From Chloroflexota bacterium (lineage in GTDB: Bacteria; Chloroflexota; Dehalococcoidia; Tepidiformales; Tepidiformaceae): a DNA stretch of 64,000 nucleotides. The DNA lies in the NCBI GenBank assembly GCA_016234445.1, contig JACRBT010000004.1:434001-498000 (forward strand), read 5' to 3'. The notes beneath the pieces were generated by a model. That model saw only the letters and a list, made by a program, of their open reading frames with translations, was not told the origin of the DNA and searched no databases. The position numbers and the translations under genes are program-made. Of the stretch, positions 29,700-38,895 are shown piece by piece; the stretch's first letter is position 1; each line of letters opens with the position of its first letter.

Positions 29700-30402
29700 A
29701 GCGCCGGCGGTTTCCGTCCGCGGAGTCTCGCGCGTGTTCGAGGACGGCCGGCTGCGAGCGCTCGACGGGGTCGACCTGGACGTGGCCACGGGGGAATTCG
29801 TGGCAATCATGGGGCCGTCGGGGTGCGGCAAGTCGACGCTCCTCCACCTGATCGCCGCGCTCGACCGGCCGACGGAGGGCAGCATCATGGTGGGCGGCCA
29901 CGACCTGGCCGGCCGGGCGAACCTCAACCACTACCGTGCCCGGGACGTGGGGATCGTCTTCCAGCTGGACAACCTCCTGCCGACGCTGAGCGCGAGCGAG
30001 AACGTCCAGGTGCCGATGTTCGGGCACCAGCGTTCCGGGCGCGCCCGGCATCGGCGGGCAGAGGAGCTCCTCGGCGTCGTGGGCCTCGCCGGGCGCGCGC
30101 ACACCCGCCCGCCGCAGCTTTCCGGGGGAGAGCGCCAGCGCGTGGCCATCGCCCGGGCGCTCGCGAACAGCCCGGCCCTGCTGCTCGCCGACGAGCCCAC
30201 CGGCCGGCTGGATTCGGAATCGGGCATGCGGATCCTGGAGCTGCTGAAGCGGCTCCGGGAGGAACGGCGGCTGACGGTCGTGGTGGTAACGCACGACCCG
30301 CGAGTGGCGGCTCAGGCAGACCGCATCATCGAGATGCTCGACGGCCGCATCGTCGGGGAACGGATCCAGGCACAAACTCCGGCGGCTGCCGCGAGCTCCT
30401 GA
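29692..30402 (+). CDS. ABC transporter ATP-binding protein (LolD/MacB type)
   Basis: MGPSGCGKSTLLHLIAALD (Walker A), LSGGERQRVAIARAL, LLLADEPTGRLD. Confidence 0.96.
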   Translation: MSEAPAVSVRGVSRVFEDGRLRALDGVDLDVATGEFVAIMGPSGCGKSTLLHLIAALDRPTEGSIMVGGHDLAGRANLNHYRARDVGIVFQLDNLLPTLSASENVQVPMFGHQRSGRARHRRAEELLGVVGLAGRAHTRPPQLSGGERQRVAIARALANSPALLLADEPTGRLDSESGMRILELLKRLREERRLTVVVVTHDPRVAAQADRIIEMLDGRIVGERIQAQTPAAAASS

Positions 30403-30421
30403 GCGGCCCCCCGGTAATGCA

Positions 30422-30450
30422 GAAGGGGCGCCCGGATTGGACGCCCCTTC
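30422..30450 (-). terminator. Intrinsic terminator-like hairpin downstream of thiolase
   Basis: GAAGGGGCG...CGCCCCTTC stem; flanking ACAACCAGC shared with hairpin at 18175. Confidence 0.7.
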
Positions 30451-30478
30451 GCTGGTTGTGCCGCCGAAGGCCAGAAGG

Positions 30479-31675
30479 CTACTTCGTCACGATGTGGATG
30501 GTGCAGGCCGAGCAGAGGCCGATGACGTGGGCGAGGCCCACCTTCGACCCTTCGACCTGGCGCCCGCCGGCCTGCCCGCGCAGGTGGAAGACGATTTCGG
30601 CGATGTTGGCGACCCCGGTGGCGCCGAGGGGGTGACCCTTCGAAAGCAGGCCACCGCTGGCGTTCACCACGGCCGTCGTCGTCGGCTTGTAGGTCTTGTC
30701 GACGAAGGGCGCGACGTCCTCGGCGTACTTCGTCGGGATCTTGTTGCCAACCCACGGTGCGCCGCTGGCGACGTGCTTGCCGGCTTCGCCATCACCGCAA
30801 AGGCCGAGGTTTTCGTAGTGAAGCAACTCGGCGGTCGCGAAGCAGTCATGGAGTTCGACCTGGCTGAGGTCCTTGGGACCAAGGCCGGCCTGCTCGTAGG
30901 CGATCTTCGCGGCGTTGCGGGTGAGGGTGTTGATGTCGGGGAGCGTGAGGTCGCGGTCGCTGAAGGGATCGCTGGTGAGGACGCTGGCCGCGATCTTGAT
31001 GGGCTGGGTGGTGAACTGGCGGGCCTTCTCCATGGAGCAGAGGACCGCGGCGGCCGCACCGTCGCCGGTGGGGCAGCACATGAGGAGCGTGTTCGGGTAG
31101 GCGATCATCCGGCCGGAGAGCACTTCATCCAGCGGCGATTCCTTCTGGTACTGAGCCAGGGGGTTTTGCGTGCTGTGGAAGTGGTTCTTCACGCTGGCAA
31201 GGGCGAAGTGCTCCTGCTGAGTGCCGTAGGCGCGCATGTGTTCCATGCCCGCCATGCCGAAGACGGCCGGCATCATGTAGGAGCCGACGCGGCCTTCGAG
31301 GCTGGTCGCCGGGTCGCCGCGGGAGCCGAGAAGGCCCTGCTTGCCCATCTGTTCGCTGCCGACGGCCATGACGACGTCATAGGCGCCGGAGGCGATGGCG
31401 AAGTAGGCTTCGCGGAAGGCGGTGGAACCGGTCGCGCAGGCGTTGGCGACGTTGACGACGGGGATGCCCGTCTGGCCCATCTGCTGGAGGATGCGCTGGC
31501 CCGAGCCGGAAGTGGCATAGAGGTTGCCGCTGTAGAGGGCCTCCACCTGCTTCATCTCGGCCCCGGCATCTTTCAGGGCCTCAAGGCCCGCCTGGGCGGC
31601 GAGCTGGGAAAAATCACGGTCCGGGTAGCGCCCGAACTTGATCATGGAAACGCCGATGATGGCTACTTCTCGCAT
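30479..31675 (-). CDS. Thiolase-family protein (lipid-transfer/acetyl-CoA acetyltransferase-like)
   Basis: VAIIGVSMIKFGRYPDRD...VNVANACATGSTAFREAY...ELHDCFATAELLHYENLG...GGLLSKGHPLGATGVANI. Confidence 0.93.
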   Translation of the reverse strand: MREVAIIGVSMIKFGRYPDRDFSQLAAQAGLEALKDAGAEMKQVEALYSGNLYATSGSGQRILQQMGQTGIPVVNVANACATGSTAFREAYFAIASGAYDVVMAVGSEQMGKQGLLGSRGDPATSLEGRVGSYMMPAVFGMAGMEHMRAYGTQQEHFALASVKNHFHSTQNPLAQYQKESPLDEVLSGRMIAYPNTLLMCCPTGDGAAAAVLCSMEKARQFTTQPIKIAASVLTSDPFSDRDLTLPDINTLTRNAAKIAYEQAGLGPKDLSQVELHDCFATAELLHYENLGLCGDGEAGKHVASGAPWVGNKIPTKYAEDVAPFVDKTYKPTTTAVVNASGGLLSKGHPLGATGVANIAEIVFHLRGQAGGRQVEGSKVGLAHVIGLCSACTIHIVTK

Positions 31676-31705
31676 GGTGCCTCCTTGGTAAGCGCGAGCC
31701 CGGGA

Positions 31706-32131
31706 CTAGACGGGGCGGAATTTGTAGGCGATGTAGGAGTTGCCTTCCCGATCTTCGGAAACCTTCTCCGTGAACATCTTGACTTTCATGCCGAACTTCA
31801 GGTTCTTGGGGTCCGGCTCGATGCCTTCGATGTTCGTGTTGACCGCGACACCTTCGGGCAGGTCGACGATGGCGACCGCGTAGGGCGCCTTCACGTAGGG
31901 CGTGGCCTGGTGGATGATCGACCAGACGTAGACTTCGCCGGTGTCGCTGAGGCGGATTGCCTCGAACGGGCCGGCACCAGAACACCTCCCGCAGAACATG
32001 CGGGGGCCGACGTAGACAGCCTTGCACTTCGTGCACTTGCTGCCGCTGAGGTAGTCCTGATCGCGGGTTGCCCCCAGCGTCAGGTGCGGGACGAGCGGAC
32101 GGACTTCTGGTGCTGCTGCATTCTCAGCCAT
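31706..32131 (-). CDS. DUF35 Zn-ribbon/OB-fold protein
   Basis: GSKCTKCKAVYVGPRMFCGRC...GEVYVWSIIHQA...YAVAIVDLPEGV; thiolase partner. Confidence 0.92.
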   Translation of the reverse strand: MAENAAAPEVRPLVPHLTLGATRDQDYLSGSKCTKCKAVYVGPRMFCGRCSGAGPFEAIRLSDTGEVYVWSIIHQATPYVKAPYAVAIVDLPEGVAVNTNIEGIEPDPKNLKFGMKVKMFTEKVSEDREGNSYIAYKFRPV

Positions 32132-32289
32132 GCGAACTCCTCCTTTCGAGATCACGCGCGTGTCTGGGGCAGGGCCTCGCACACTCCGGCGGACCCGGAG
32201 CCCCGGGCAAATGCGCAGTCATTGTGGTCACCCCGGAGAGGCGCGTCAACTGCGCGTGGCGTCCCAAGGCGTCGGCCCGGGCCGATGTC

Positions 32290-32319
32290 TTGACAGCGCC
32301 GGGCGGGGAACCCTACCCT
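32290..32319 (+). promoter_or_regulatory. Sigma70-type promoter for trp supra-operon
   Basis: TTGACA (32290-32295), 18-nt spacer, TACCCT (32314-32319), directly upstream of T-box leader. Confidence 0.55.
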
Positions 32320-32334
32320 CTGGCCTTACAACTG

Positions 32335-32620
32335 AAGAAAAGAATGGCGACGATCGGGAAGAGTAGCCGGTCAGGCGAGCCTCCAGAGAGCCGGGGCAAG
32401 GTGGGAGCCCGGTGGCGGCGCGACAGGTGAATGGACCCGGGAGCCGCGGGCGCGAACGGCCGCAGGCCAACTAGCCCCCGCCGGAATGGGCACCGTTATC
32501 AGCGCCCGGGCGATCGCTCTTCGTGAGCCGTCGCTGACGCAGAGTGCCCCGGGGAACCGGGGAACAAAGGTGGCACCGCGAGAGACCCCTCGTCCTTTGG
32601 ATGGAGGGGTTTTGTGTTTT
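32335..32620 (+). promoter_or_regulatory. T-box leader, predicted tRNA-Trp specificity
   Basis: T-box sequence AACAAAGGTGGCACCGCG (32563-32580), terminator ACCCCTC...GAGGGGT-TTTGTGTTTT (32585-32620), stem I-like sequence with GTGAA-TGG-A specifier candidate (TGG 32432-32434); upstream of tryptophan genes. Confidence 0.88.
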
Positions 32621-32667
32621 GTATTCCGCCACGGGCAGAAGCGCGTGACGACCCGAAAGGACCGGCA

Positions 32668-34026
32668 ATGGCGACCAAGAAGTTCTTCCTCAACGAATCA
32701 GAGATCCCGACGCATTGGTACAACATCGGCGCGGACCTGAAGACGCCGCCGCCGCCGCCGCTGCACCCGGCGACGCACGAGCCGATCGGCCCGGAGGCCC
32801 TGGCGCCGCTCTTCCCGATGGAGCTGATCAAGCAGGAAGTCTCGACCGAGCGCTACATCGCCATCCCGGAAGAGGTCCGCGAGATCTACAAGATCTGGCG
32901 GCCAGCCCCGCTCATCCGCGCCACCGCGCTGGAGAAGGCGCTCGATACCCCTGCCCGGATCTACTACAAGTACGAAGGCGTCTCGCCGTCTGGTTCGCAC
33001 AAGCCGAACACGGCCGTCGCCCAGGCCTACTACAACAAGCAGGAAGGCGTGAAGCGGATCGCGACGGAGACCGGGGCCGGCCAGTGGGGCTCCTCGCTCG
33101 CCTTCGCCTGCCACATGTTCGGGATCGAAGCCAAGGTCTACATGGTCAAGATCTCCTACCAGCAGAAGCCTTACCGCCGTTCGATGATGCAGATCTGGGG
33201 CGGGAGCGTTGTCGCCAGCCCGAGCAACGAGACCAACGCCGGCCGGGCCGTGCTCGAACAGGATCCCGACAGCAACGGCTCGCTCGGGATTGCGATTAGC
33301 GAGGCGGTGGAAGACGCGGCCATGCGCGAGGACACGAAGTACTCGCTCGGCAGCGTCCTCAACCACGTCCTCCTTCATCAGACGGTGATCGGCCAGGAAG
33401 CGATGAAGCAGATGGAGATGGCGGGCGACTACCCCGACGTCGTCATCGGCTGCGCGGGTGGCGGTTCGAACGCGGCCGGGCTGATGTTCCCGTTCCTCAA
33501 AGACAAGCTCGACGGGACTCGCAATGCCCGCTTCCTTGCGGTCGAGCCGGCTTCCTGCCCCAGCCTGACGAAGGGCGAGTACCGCTACGACTTCGGCGAC
33601 GTGGCGGGCCTGACCCCGCTGATGAAGATGCGCACGCTCGGGCACACGTTCATGCCGCCCGGGATTCATGCCGGCGGCCTTCGCTATCACGCGATGGCGC
33701 CGATGCTCTGCCACCTCTACGAAGGCGGCTACATCGAGGCCCGGGCCTATCCCCAGAACCCCTGTTTCGAGGCGGCCACGCTCTTCGCCCGCACCGAGGG
33801 CATCATCCCGGCGCCGGAAAGTTCGCACGCCATCCGGGCGGCGATCGACGAGGCGGTAGAGGCGAAGCAGGCCGGCAAGTCCCGGGTCATCCTCTTCAAC
33901 CTCAGCGGCCACGGGCTGCTCGACATGCAGGCTTACGACGACTACCTCGGCGGCAAGCTCATCGACGACGAATACCCGGCTGACAAGGTGAAGGAGGCGA
34001 TGAAGAGCCTCCCCGTCATCAACTAG
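32668..34026 (+). CDS. trpB2: TrpB2-type tryptophan synthase beta-like PLP enzyme
   Basis: [17 protein letters not shown]...[26 protein letters not shown]...[13 protein letters not shown]...[15 protein letters not shown]. Confidence 0.93.
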   Translation: MATKKFFLNESEIPTHWYNIGADLKTPPPPPLHPATHEPIGPEALAPLFPMELIKQEVSTERYIAIPEEVREIYKIWRPAPLIRATALEKALDTPARIYYKYEGVSPSGSHKPNTAVAQAYYNKQEGVKRIATETGAGQWGSSLAFACHMFGIEAKVYMVKISYQQKPYRRSMMQIWGGSVVASPSNETNAGRAVLEQDPDSNGSLGIAISEAVEDAAMREDTKYSLGSVLNHVLLHQTVIGQEAMKQMEMAGDYPDVVIGCAGGGSNAAGLMFPFLKDKLDGTRNARFLAVEPASCPSLTKGEYRYDFGDVAGLTPLMKMRTLGHTFMPPGIHAGGLRYHAMAPMLCHLYEGGYIEARAYPQNPCFEAATLFARTEGIIPAPESSHAIRAAIDEAVEAKQAGKSRVILFNLSGHGLLDMQAYDDYLGGKLIDDEYPADKVKEAMKSLPVIN

Positions 34027-34064
34027 CCGGCGGCTGTGGGGCTTCCGCCCCAGGAGGACACCAG

Positions 34065-34109
34065 ATGACCACACGTACTCTCCGGGCGGGGGCGGATCCC
34101 CATGCCTGA
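34065..34109 (+). CDS. Putative 14-aa leader ORF
   Basis: AGGAGGacaccagATG... encodes MTTRTLRAGADPHA*, stop overlaps start region of next ORF (ATGCCTGA). Confidence 0.3.
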   Translation: MTTRTLRAGADPHA

Positions 34110-34557
34110 ATTCGCCTACCAGGACATCGAGGCCTGGCACACGGGCGTGAAGCTGGCCGCCAGCACCGGCCGCCTCAAGATCGGTTCGAACCTGAAGGCC
34201 TCGGCCGACGCCCAGGCGCACGCGTTCGAACAGGCCGGGCTCGCCGTCGCCCTCATCGCCGAGGGCAGTACCCGCGAAGGCCCCGGGCAGGCCGGGCTCT
34301 ACCGCGACGCTCGCGGCGCCCTGGCCCAGTGCCGGGCCTGGCTGCATGTGCTCGCGGCCGTCACCAACGAAAACGAGTCCGTCTTCCTGAACGAATTCGA
34401 ACTCGCGGAGCAGGCCTCGCGGCAGGTGAGCGCCCTCATCCGCAACCTGGAGCGGGGAGGCCCCGCGGGCGCGGGCGCCCGGCCACCGATGCGTCCCGCT
34501 CCCGGCGGTCCCGGGCCGCGGCCTGCCGGTCCCCCGCGTGGAGGAGCCCCTCGATGA
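34102..34557 (+). CDS. Four-helix-bundle protein (S23/IVP/Avd-like fold)
   Basis: FAYQDIEAWHTGVKLAAS...IAEGSTREGPGQAGLYRDARGALAQCRAWLHVLAAV resembles f-x-D-L-x-V-W...IAEG-x-x-R-x family pattern. Confidence 0.65.
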   Translation: MPEFAYQDIEAWHTGVKLAASTGRLKIGSNLKASADAQAHAFEQAGLAVALIAEGSTREGPGQAGLYRDARGALAQCRAWLHVLAAVTNENESVFLNEFELAEQASRQVSALIRNLERGGPAGAGARPPMRPAPGGPGPRPAGPPRGGAPR

Positions 34558-35576
34558 CCGAACGAAAGCGCATCCTCACAGGCATACGGCCGACCGGCGC
34601 CCTCCACCTGGGCCACTACGCCGGTGCCCTGGAGAACTGGGTGCGGCTTCAGAAGGAGTACAACTGCTACTTCCTGATCGCCGACTACCAGGTTTCCGAC
34701 TATGCGGACGACATCACGCGCGTCCGCGAGGCCGTCTGGGAGGTCGCGCTTGACTGGCTGGCGGTGGGGTTGGACCCCGAAGGCAGCCACTTCGTCATCG
34801 AAAGCCTGGTGCCGGAGCACGCCGAACTGGCGACGTGGCTGGGCTGGTTCCTGCCCGTCGCCATGCTCGAACGGAACCCCACGCTCAAGGCCGAAATGGA
34901 AGCGATGGAGAACCCGGACGACCCCAACGCCGAGCGGAAGTCGGTCCCGGTCGCCTTCTACAACTACCCGGTGATGCAGGTGGCGAACATCCTTATGCCC
35001 CGGGCGCACCTGGTCCCGGTGGGGGACGACCAGCTCCCGCACATCGAACTGACGCGGGAGACGGCCCGGCGCTTCAACCACCGCTTCAAGGAGGTGTTCC
35101 CCGAGCCGGAAGCGCTGCTGGGCCGCGTCCCCAGGCTTGTGGGCACCGACGGCAACGCGAAGATGAGCAAGTCCAAGAGCAACGCCATCTTCTTGAAGGA
35201 CGACGCGAAGACCGTCACCCAGAGCGTGATGTCGATGTACACGCCGCGGATGAACCGGACCGACCCGGGGGACCCGGAGATCACGCCCGCCTTCATGTAC
35301 CACGACGCCTTCAACCCCAACCGGGACGAAGTGGAAGACCTGAAGGAGCGCTACCGCAAGGGGGCGGTCGGCGATGTCGAGGTCAAGCAGAAGCTGGCGG
35401 TGGCGCTCAACACCTTCCTCGAACCGATCCGTGACCGGCGGGCGCAGTATGCCTCCAATATGCGTTATGTTAGGGAGGCGCTGGAACACGGCTCCATTCG
35501 CGGCCGGGCGATCGCCCGCGAGACGATGGAGATGGTCCGCGACGCCCTCGACCTGAATTACCTGGGGAAGTACTGA
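34554..35576 (+). CDS. trpS: Tryptophanyl-tRNA synthetase
   Basis: ILTGIRPTGALHLGHYAGALENW (HIGH), DGNAKMSKSKSNAIFL (KMSKS). Confidence 0.96.
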   Translation: MTERKRILTGIRPTGALHLGHYAGALENWVRLQKEYNCYFLIADYQVSDYADDITRVREAVWEVALDWLAVGLDPEGSHFVIESLVPEHAELATWLGWFLPVAMLERNPTLKAEMEAMENPDDPNAERKSVPVAFYNYPVMQVANILMPRAHLVPVGDDQLPHIELTRETARRFNHRFKEVFPEPEALLGRVPRLVGTDGNAKMSKSKSNAIFLKDDAKTVTQSVMSMYTPRMNRTDPGDPEITPAFMYHDAFNPNRDEVEDLKERYRKGAVGDVEVKQKLAVALNTFLEPIRDRRAQYASNMRYVREALEHGSIRGRAIARETMEMVRDALDLNYLGKY

Positions 35577-37060
35577 TGCTGCGGCCGACCCTGGAAGAAG
35601 TGAAAGAACTGGCCAGGGCGGGCAGCGGCAACGTGGTCCCCGTCTACCGCGACGTCACCGCCGACCTGGAGACGCCCGTCTCGGCCTACCTGAAGGTGGC
35701 GCGGGGGAAGTACTCGTTCCTGCTGGAGTCGGTGGAGGGTGGCGAGCGGCTGGCCCGCTACAGCTTCATCGGAACGGAGCCCTACCGCGTCCTTCGCACC
35801 GGCGATGGCCCCGGCGAGACCGGCGGCGACCCGCTCATCCAGATCGAAGACGAGCTCCGGCGCTACAAGCCGATCAAGGTCGATGGCCTGCCCCGCTTCC
35901 ACGGCGGAGCGGTGGGATACATGGCCTACGAGGTCGCCCGGTACTACGAGCGCCTGCCGATGCCCGAAGCGGACCCGCAGGGGTTGCCCGAATCGGTCTT
36001 CATGTTCTGCGACAGCCTCCTCGTCTTCGACCACCTCCAGCACACGATCAAGGTCATCGCCCACGTCCGGCTGGACGGCGACATCGACGCTTCCTACCGG
36101 GCAGCCGCGTTCAAGATCGACGAACTCGTCGGCCGGCTGGCGGAGCCGCTCGTCCGCCTCCCCTACGAGATCAAGCTCCCCCGGACGACCAACAACATCT
36201 TCGTTTCGAACCACACGAAGGAAGACTTCATGGCGAAGGTGGAGCGGGCGAAGGAGTACATCTACAAGGGCGACACCTACCAGATCCAGGTCTCCCAGCG
36301 CCACACCCGGAAGACCGACATCCACCCCTTCGAGGTCTACCGGGCGCTGCGGGTGGTGAACCCGTCGCCGTACATGTACTACCTCGAACTCGACGACATC
36401 CATGTGGTCGGGGCGTCGCCGGAGATGCTGATCCGGGTGGAGGACGGGGAGATCGAGACGCATCCCATCGCCGGGACGCGGCGTCGCGGCCGCAACCCCG
36501 AAGACGAAGTGCGGATGGCGACCGAGCTCCAGTCGTCGGAGAAGGAGCGGGCGGAACACATCATGCTCGTCGACCTTGCTCGCAACGACCTCGGCCGCGT
36601 CTGCAAGCCGGGCACCGTCGCGGTCACTTCGCTGATGGTGATCGAGCGTTATTCGCACGTGATGCACCTGGTCTCGCACGTGGTCGGCAAGCTGCGGCCG
36701 GAGGTGTCGACCTACGACGCGCTCCGGGCCTACTTCCCCCATGGCACGGTCACCGGCGCCCCCAAGATCCGGACGATGGAGATCATCGCCGAACTCGAAG
36801 GCGAACAGCGCGGCGGCTACGGCGGCTGCGTCGGCTACTTCGACCTCTCCGGCAACTGCGATACCGCCCTCGCCATCCGCACGATCTGGATGAAGGACGG
36901 CAACGCCTACGTCCAGGCGGCGGGCGGCGTGGTCTTCGACAGCACCCCGGAGGAGGAGTACCTGGAGTCCGGGAACAAGGCGCGGGCGATGATGCGCGCG
37001 ATCGACCAGGCCGAGATCAACGCCGCCGAGCAGCGCCGCGGGAGCCTCGGCTATGGCTAG
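35576..37060 (+). CDS. trpE: Anthranilate synthase component I
   Basis: FLLESVEGGERLARYSFIG (LLES-x10-S Trp feedback motif), GASPEMLIRVEDG, HPIAGTRRRG, DLARNDLGRVC, ATGTVTGAPK-like HGTVTGAPKIRTMEII. Confidence 0.97.
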   Translation: MLRPTLEEVKELARAGSGNVVPVYRDVTADLETPVSAYLKVARGKYSFLLESVEGGERLARYSFIGTEPYRVLRTGDGPGETGGDPLIQIEDELRRYKPIKVDGLPRFHGGAVGYMAYEVARYYERLPMPEADPQGLPESVFMFCDSLLVFDHLQHTIKVIAHVRLDGDIDASYRAAAFKIDELVGRLAEPLVRLPYEIKLPRTTNNIFVSNHTKEDFMAKVERAKEYIYKGDTYQIQVSQRHTRKTDIHPFEVYRALRVVNPSPYMYYLELDDIHVVGASPEMLIRVEDGEIETHPIAGTRRRGRNPEDEVRMATELQSSEKERAEHIMLVDLARNDLGRVCKPGTVAVTSLMVIERYSHVMHLVSHVVGKLRPEVSTYDALRAYFPHGTVTGAPKIRTMEIIAELEGEQRGGYGGCVGYFDLSGNCDTALAIRTIWMKDGNAYVQAAGGVVFDSTPEEEYLESGNKARAMMRAIDQAEINAAEQRRGSLGYG

Positions 37061-37457
37061 GATGATGGGGGACGACCGGCCGGACTGCGTCTACGGGATC
37101 CTCGTGCGGGAGCACCGCGTCTTCCTCGCCCGTTACCCGCGGGGCGAAGGACTCCCCGGCGGTGTCTTTCGCCCCATGGCGGACGACCGCAAAGGCGAGC
37201 TTCGCGCCCACCTGCTCGACCAGCTGGGGATCCTCTCCGGGGCGACGTGGGCCCAGGGAGCCTTCGACTACCACCACCCGCTGGACGACCGCCCGCGCTT
37301 CTCGGGCTTCTACACCGTCTGGGACTGGGAGGGCGAAGTCCCTGACGAGGCCGGGCGCTGGCTGGACGAAGACGACGTCCGGGCGAGCACGCTCGGGCCG
37401 TCGCTCCGCATCCTTCTCCTGAGCGTGATTGCCACGCTGGCGCTGAAGACGACATGA
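37053..37457 (+). CDS. Degenerate Nudix-like protein
   Basis: VYGILVREHRVFLARYPRGEGLPGGVFRPMADDRKGELRAHLLDQLGI aligns by eye to a Nudix fold start but lacks REUXEE residues. Confidence 0.5.
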   Translation: MARMMGDDRPDCVYGILVREHRVFLARYPRGEGLPGGVFRPMADDRKGELRAHLLDQLGILSGATWAQGAFDYHHPLDDRPRFSGFYTVWDWEGEVPDEAGRWLDEDDVRASTLGPSLRILLLSVIATLALKTT

Positions 37458-38236
37458 GCCAGCGCATCGAACTCGGCGCGATCGTGGTCCGCGAAGGGCG
37501 GCTGTGGCTCGTGCGGCCGCGGCCGGAGGGACCGTGGGAACTCCCGGGCGGGGCGCTGCTGCCTGAGCACGATGACACGGACGCAGCCATGGACGCGATC
37601 CTCGCGGCCTTCGGGGTGAGCGCCCCGGCGATCGAGGACGACTTCCTGGAGACACGGTTCCTGCCCTTCGAGGGTGGCCAGGTCGTCTACAACCTCTACG
37701 CCGCCTCGGAGTGGACGGGCGACCCCGTGGCCGCACCTGGCGTCGGCGCTGGCTGGTTCGGGCTCGAAGAACTCGACGCCATCCACATGGAAGAGTGGCT
37801 GCGGGAGGCGCTGCTCGAAGCCTTCGGGATGAAGGAGACGCCCGACCGTGATCAGGACATCCTTGCCGCCATGAGCGCGCAGGCGGCCCGGGGCACGGCC
37901 GACCTTTCCGGCGCATGGGGCGACCCTTCCCGGCAGGAACCAGGGGACACGCCCTTCCGTGAACAGATCGGGCGGGCGTGGGAGAACGACATCCTCGACG
38001 ACCGTTCCCGCGGGATCGCGGCAGTGGCGATGCTCGCGGCGCTCGGCGGGCGCCCCCGGGCGCTCCGGGAAGCGATCGCCTCGGCCCTCCTCCACGGCGT
38101 CACCCCGGAACAGCTGGCTGAGGCGCTGAGGATGGCCGGTGCCTATGCCGGCTACCCGGCCGCGATCGAGGCCTGGGGCGTGATGGCGGGGCTTTTCGCC
38201 GAACGTGGCCTTCCAACCCCGGAGGTGGCGCCATGA
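37454..38236 (+). CDS. Degenerate Nudix-like domain fused to carboxymuconolactone decarboxylase (CMD/AhpD)-like domain
   Basis: N-term ELGAIVVREGRLWLVRPRPEGPWELPGGALLPEHDDTDAAMDAILAAFGV; C-term LDDRSRGIAAVAMLAALGGRPRALREAIASALLHGVTPEQLAEALRMAGAYAGYPAAIEAWGVM (CMD signature-like). Confidence 0.7.
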   Translation: MSQRIELGAIVVREGRLWLVRPRPEGPWELPGGALLPEHDDTDAAMDAILAAFGVSAPAIEDDFLETRFLPFEGGQVVYNLYAASEWTGDPVAAPGVGAGWFGLEELDAIHMEEWLREALLEAFGMKETPDRDQDILAAMSAQAARGTADLSGAWGDPSRQEPGDTPFREQIGRAWENDILDDRSRGIAAVAMLAALGGRPRALREAIASALLHGVTPEQLAEALRMAGAYAGYPAAIEAWGVMAGLFAERGLPTPEVAP

Positions 38237-38895
38237 GGGCGGTGCTCTGGGACATGGACGACACTCTGCTGGAGACGCTGCCCGGCCGGATGAAGTCGCT
38301 CGCCCACGCCTACGAGACCTGCCTCGGGCAGCGCACGGACCCGCGGGCGCTCTGGGTGAGCCACCGGGGCGGGACGCTCGAAGAGATGGGCGTCCGGCTG
38401 CTGGGCGATGACTGGCGGCGGTTCGTCGCTGCCTTCCGCGACCACTACTACGGCAACCCCCGCGACATTCGCCCCTACCCCGGGATCGAGTCCACGCTCG
38501 AGTCGATCGCCGCGGACGGGATCCCCATGGCCGTGGTCACCTCGAAGGTCTCCTGGGGCGCGGTCGAAGAGCTCGCCCAGGGCGGCATCCTGTCCTACTT
38601 CGCGGCGGTGGTGGGCCACGACGACACGGAACTGCACAAGCCGGACCCGGAGCCCGTGTTTGCGGCCCTGGACCGCCTGATGGTGGACAGCCCCGCCGGG
38701 ACGGTGTTCGTGGGTGACAGCCCCGCCGACGTCTGGGCCGCCCGGAACGCCGGCTGCGTCGCGGTCGCTGCGCTCTGGGGGACGCTGGACGAGGAACTGC
38801 TGCGCGATGCGGCCCCGGACCACGTCGCCGCGCTCCCGCACGAGGTCCTCGCGGTCCGCCTGAACGGGGGCAAGGAGGCCGGGCCATGGAAGTGA
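38233..38895 (+). CDS. HAD-superfamily phosphatase (phosphoglycolate phosphatase-like)
   Basis: [52 protein letters not shown]. Confidence 0.9.
   Translation: MRAVLWDMDDTLLETLPGRMKSLAHAYETCLGQRTDPRALWVSHRGGTLEEMGVRLLGDDWRRFVAAFRDHYYGNPRDIRPYPGIESTLESIAADGIPMAVVTSKVSWGAVEELAQGGILSYFAAVVGHDDTELHKPDPEPVFAALDRLMVDSPAGTVFVGDSPADVWAARNAGCVAVAALWGTLDEELLRDAAPDHVAALPHEVLAVRLNGGKEAGPWK

Noticed and set aside
26148-29927. 1259-aa minus-strand ORF (and similar long antisense ORFs, e.g. 22635..24794, 12988..15003, 5886..7784, 55702..57951)
   Set aside because: Low-complexity Arg/Gly/Asp-rich translations antisense or out of frame to well-supported genes; expected artefact of high GC3 content
32153-32162. 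CACGCGCGTG palindrome upstream of DUF35/thiolase
   Set aside because: Short GC palindrome likely by chance in this composition
34102-34557. Avd-like protein as part of a diversity-generating retroelement
   Set aside because: No reverse transcriptase and no template/variable repeat pair noticed in the window
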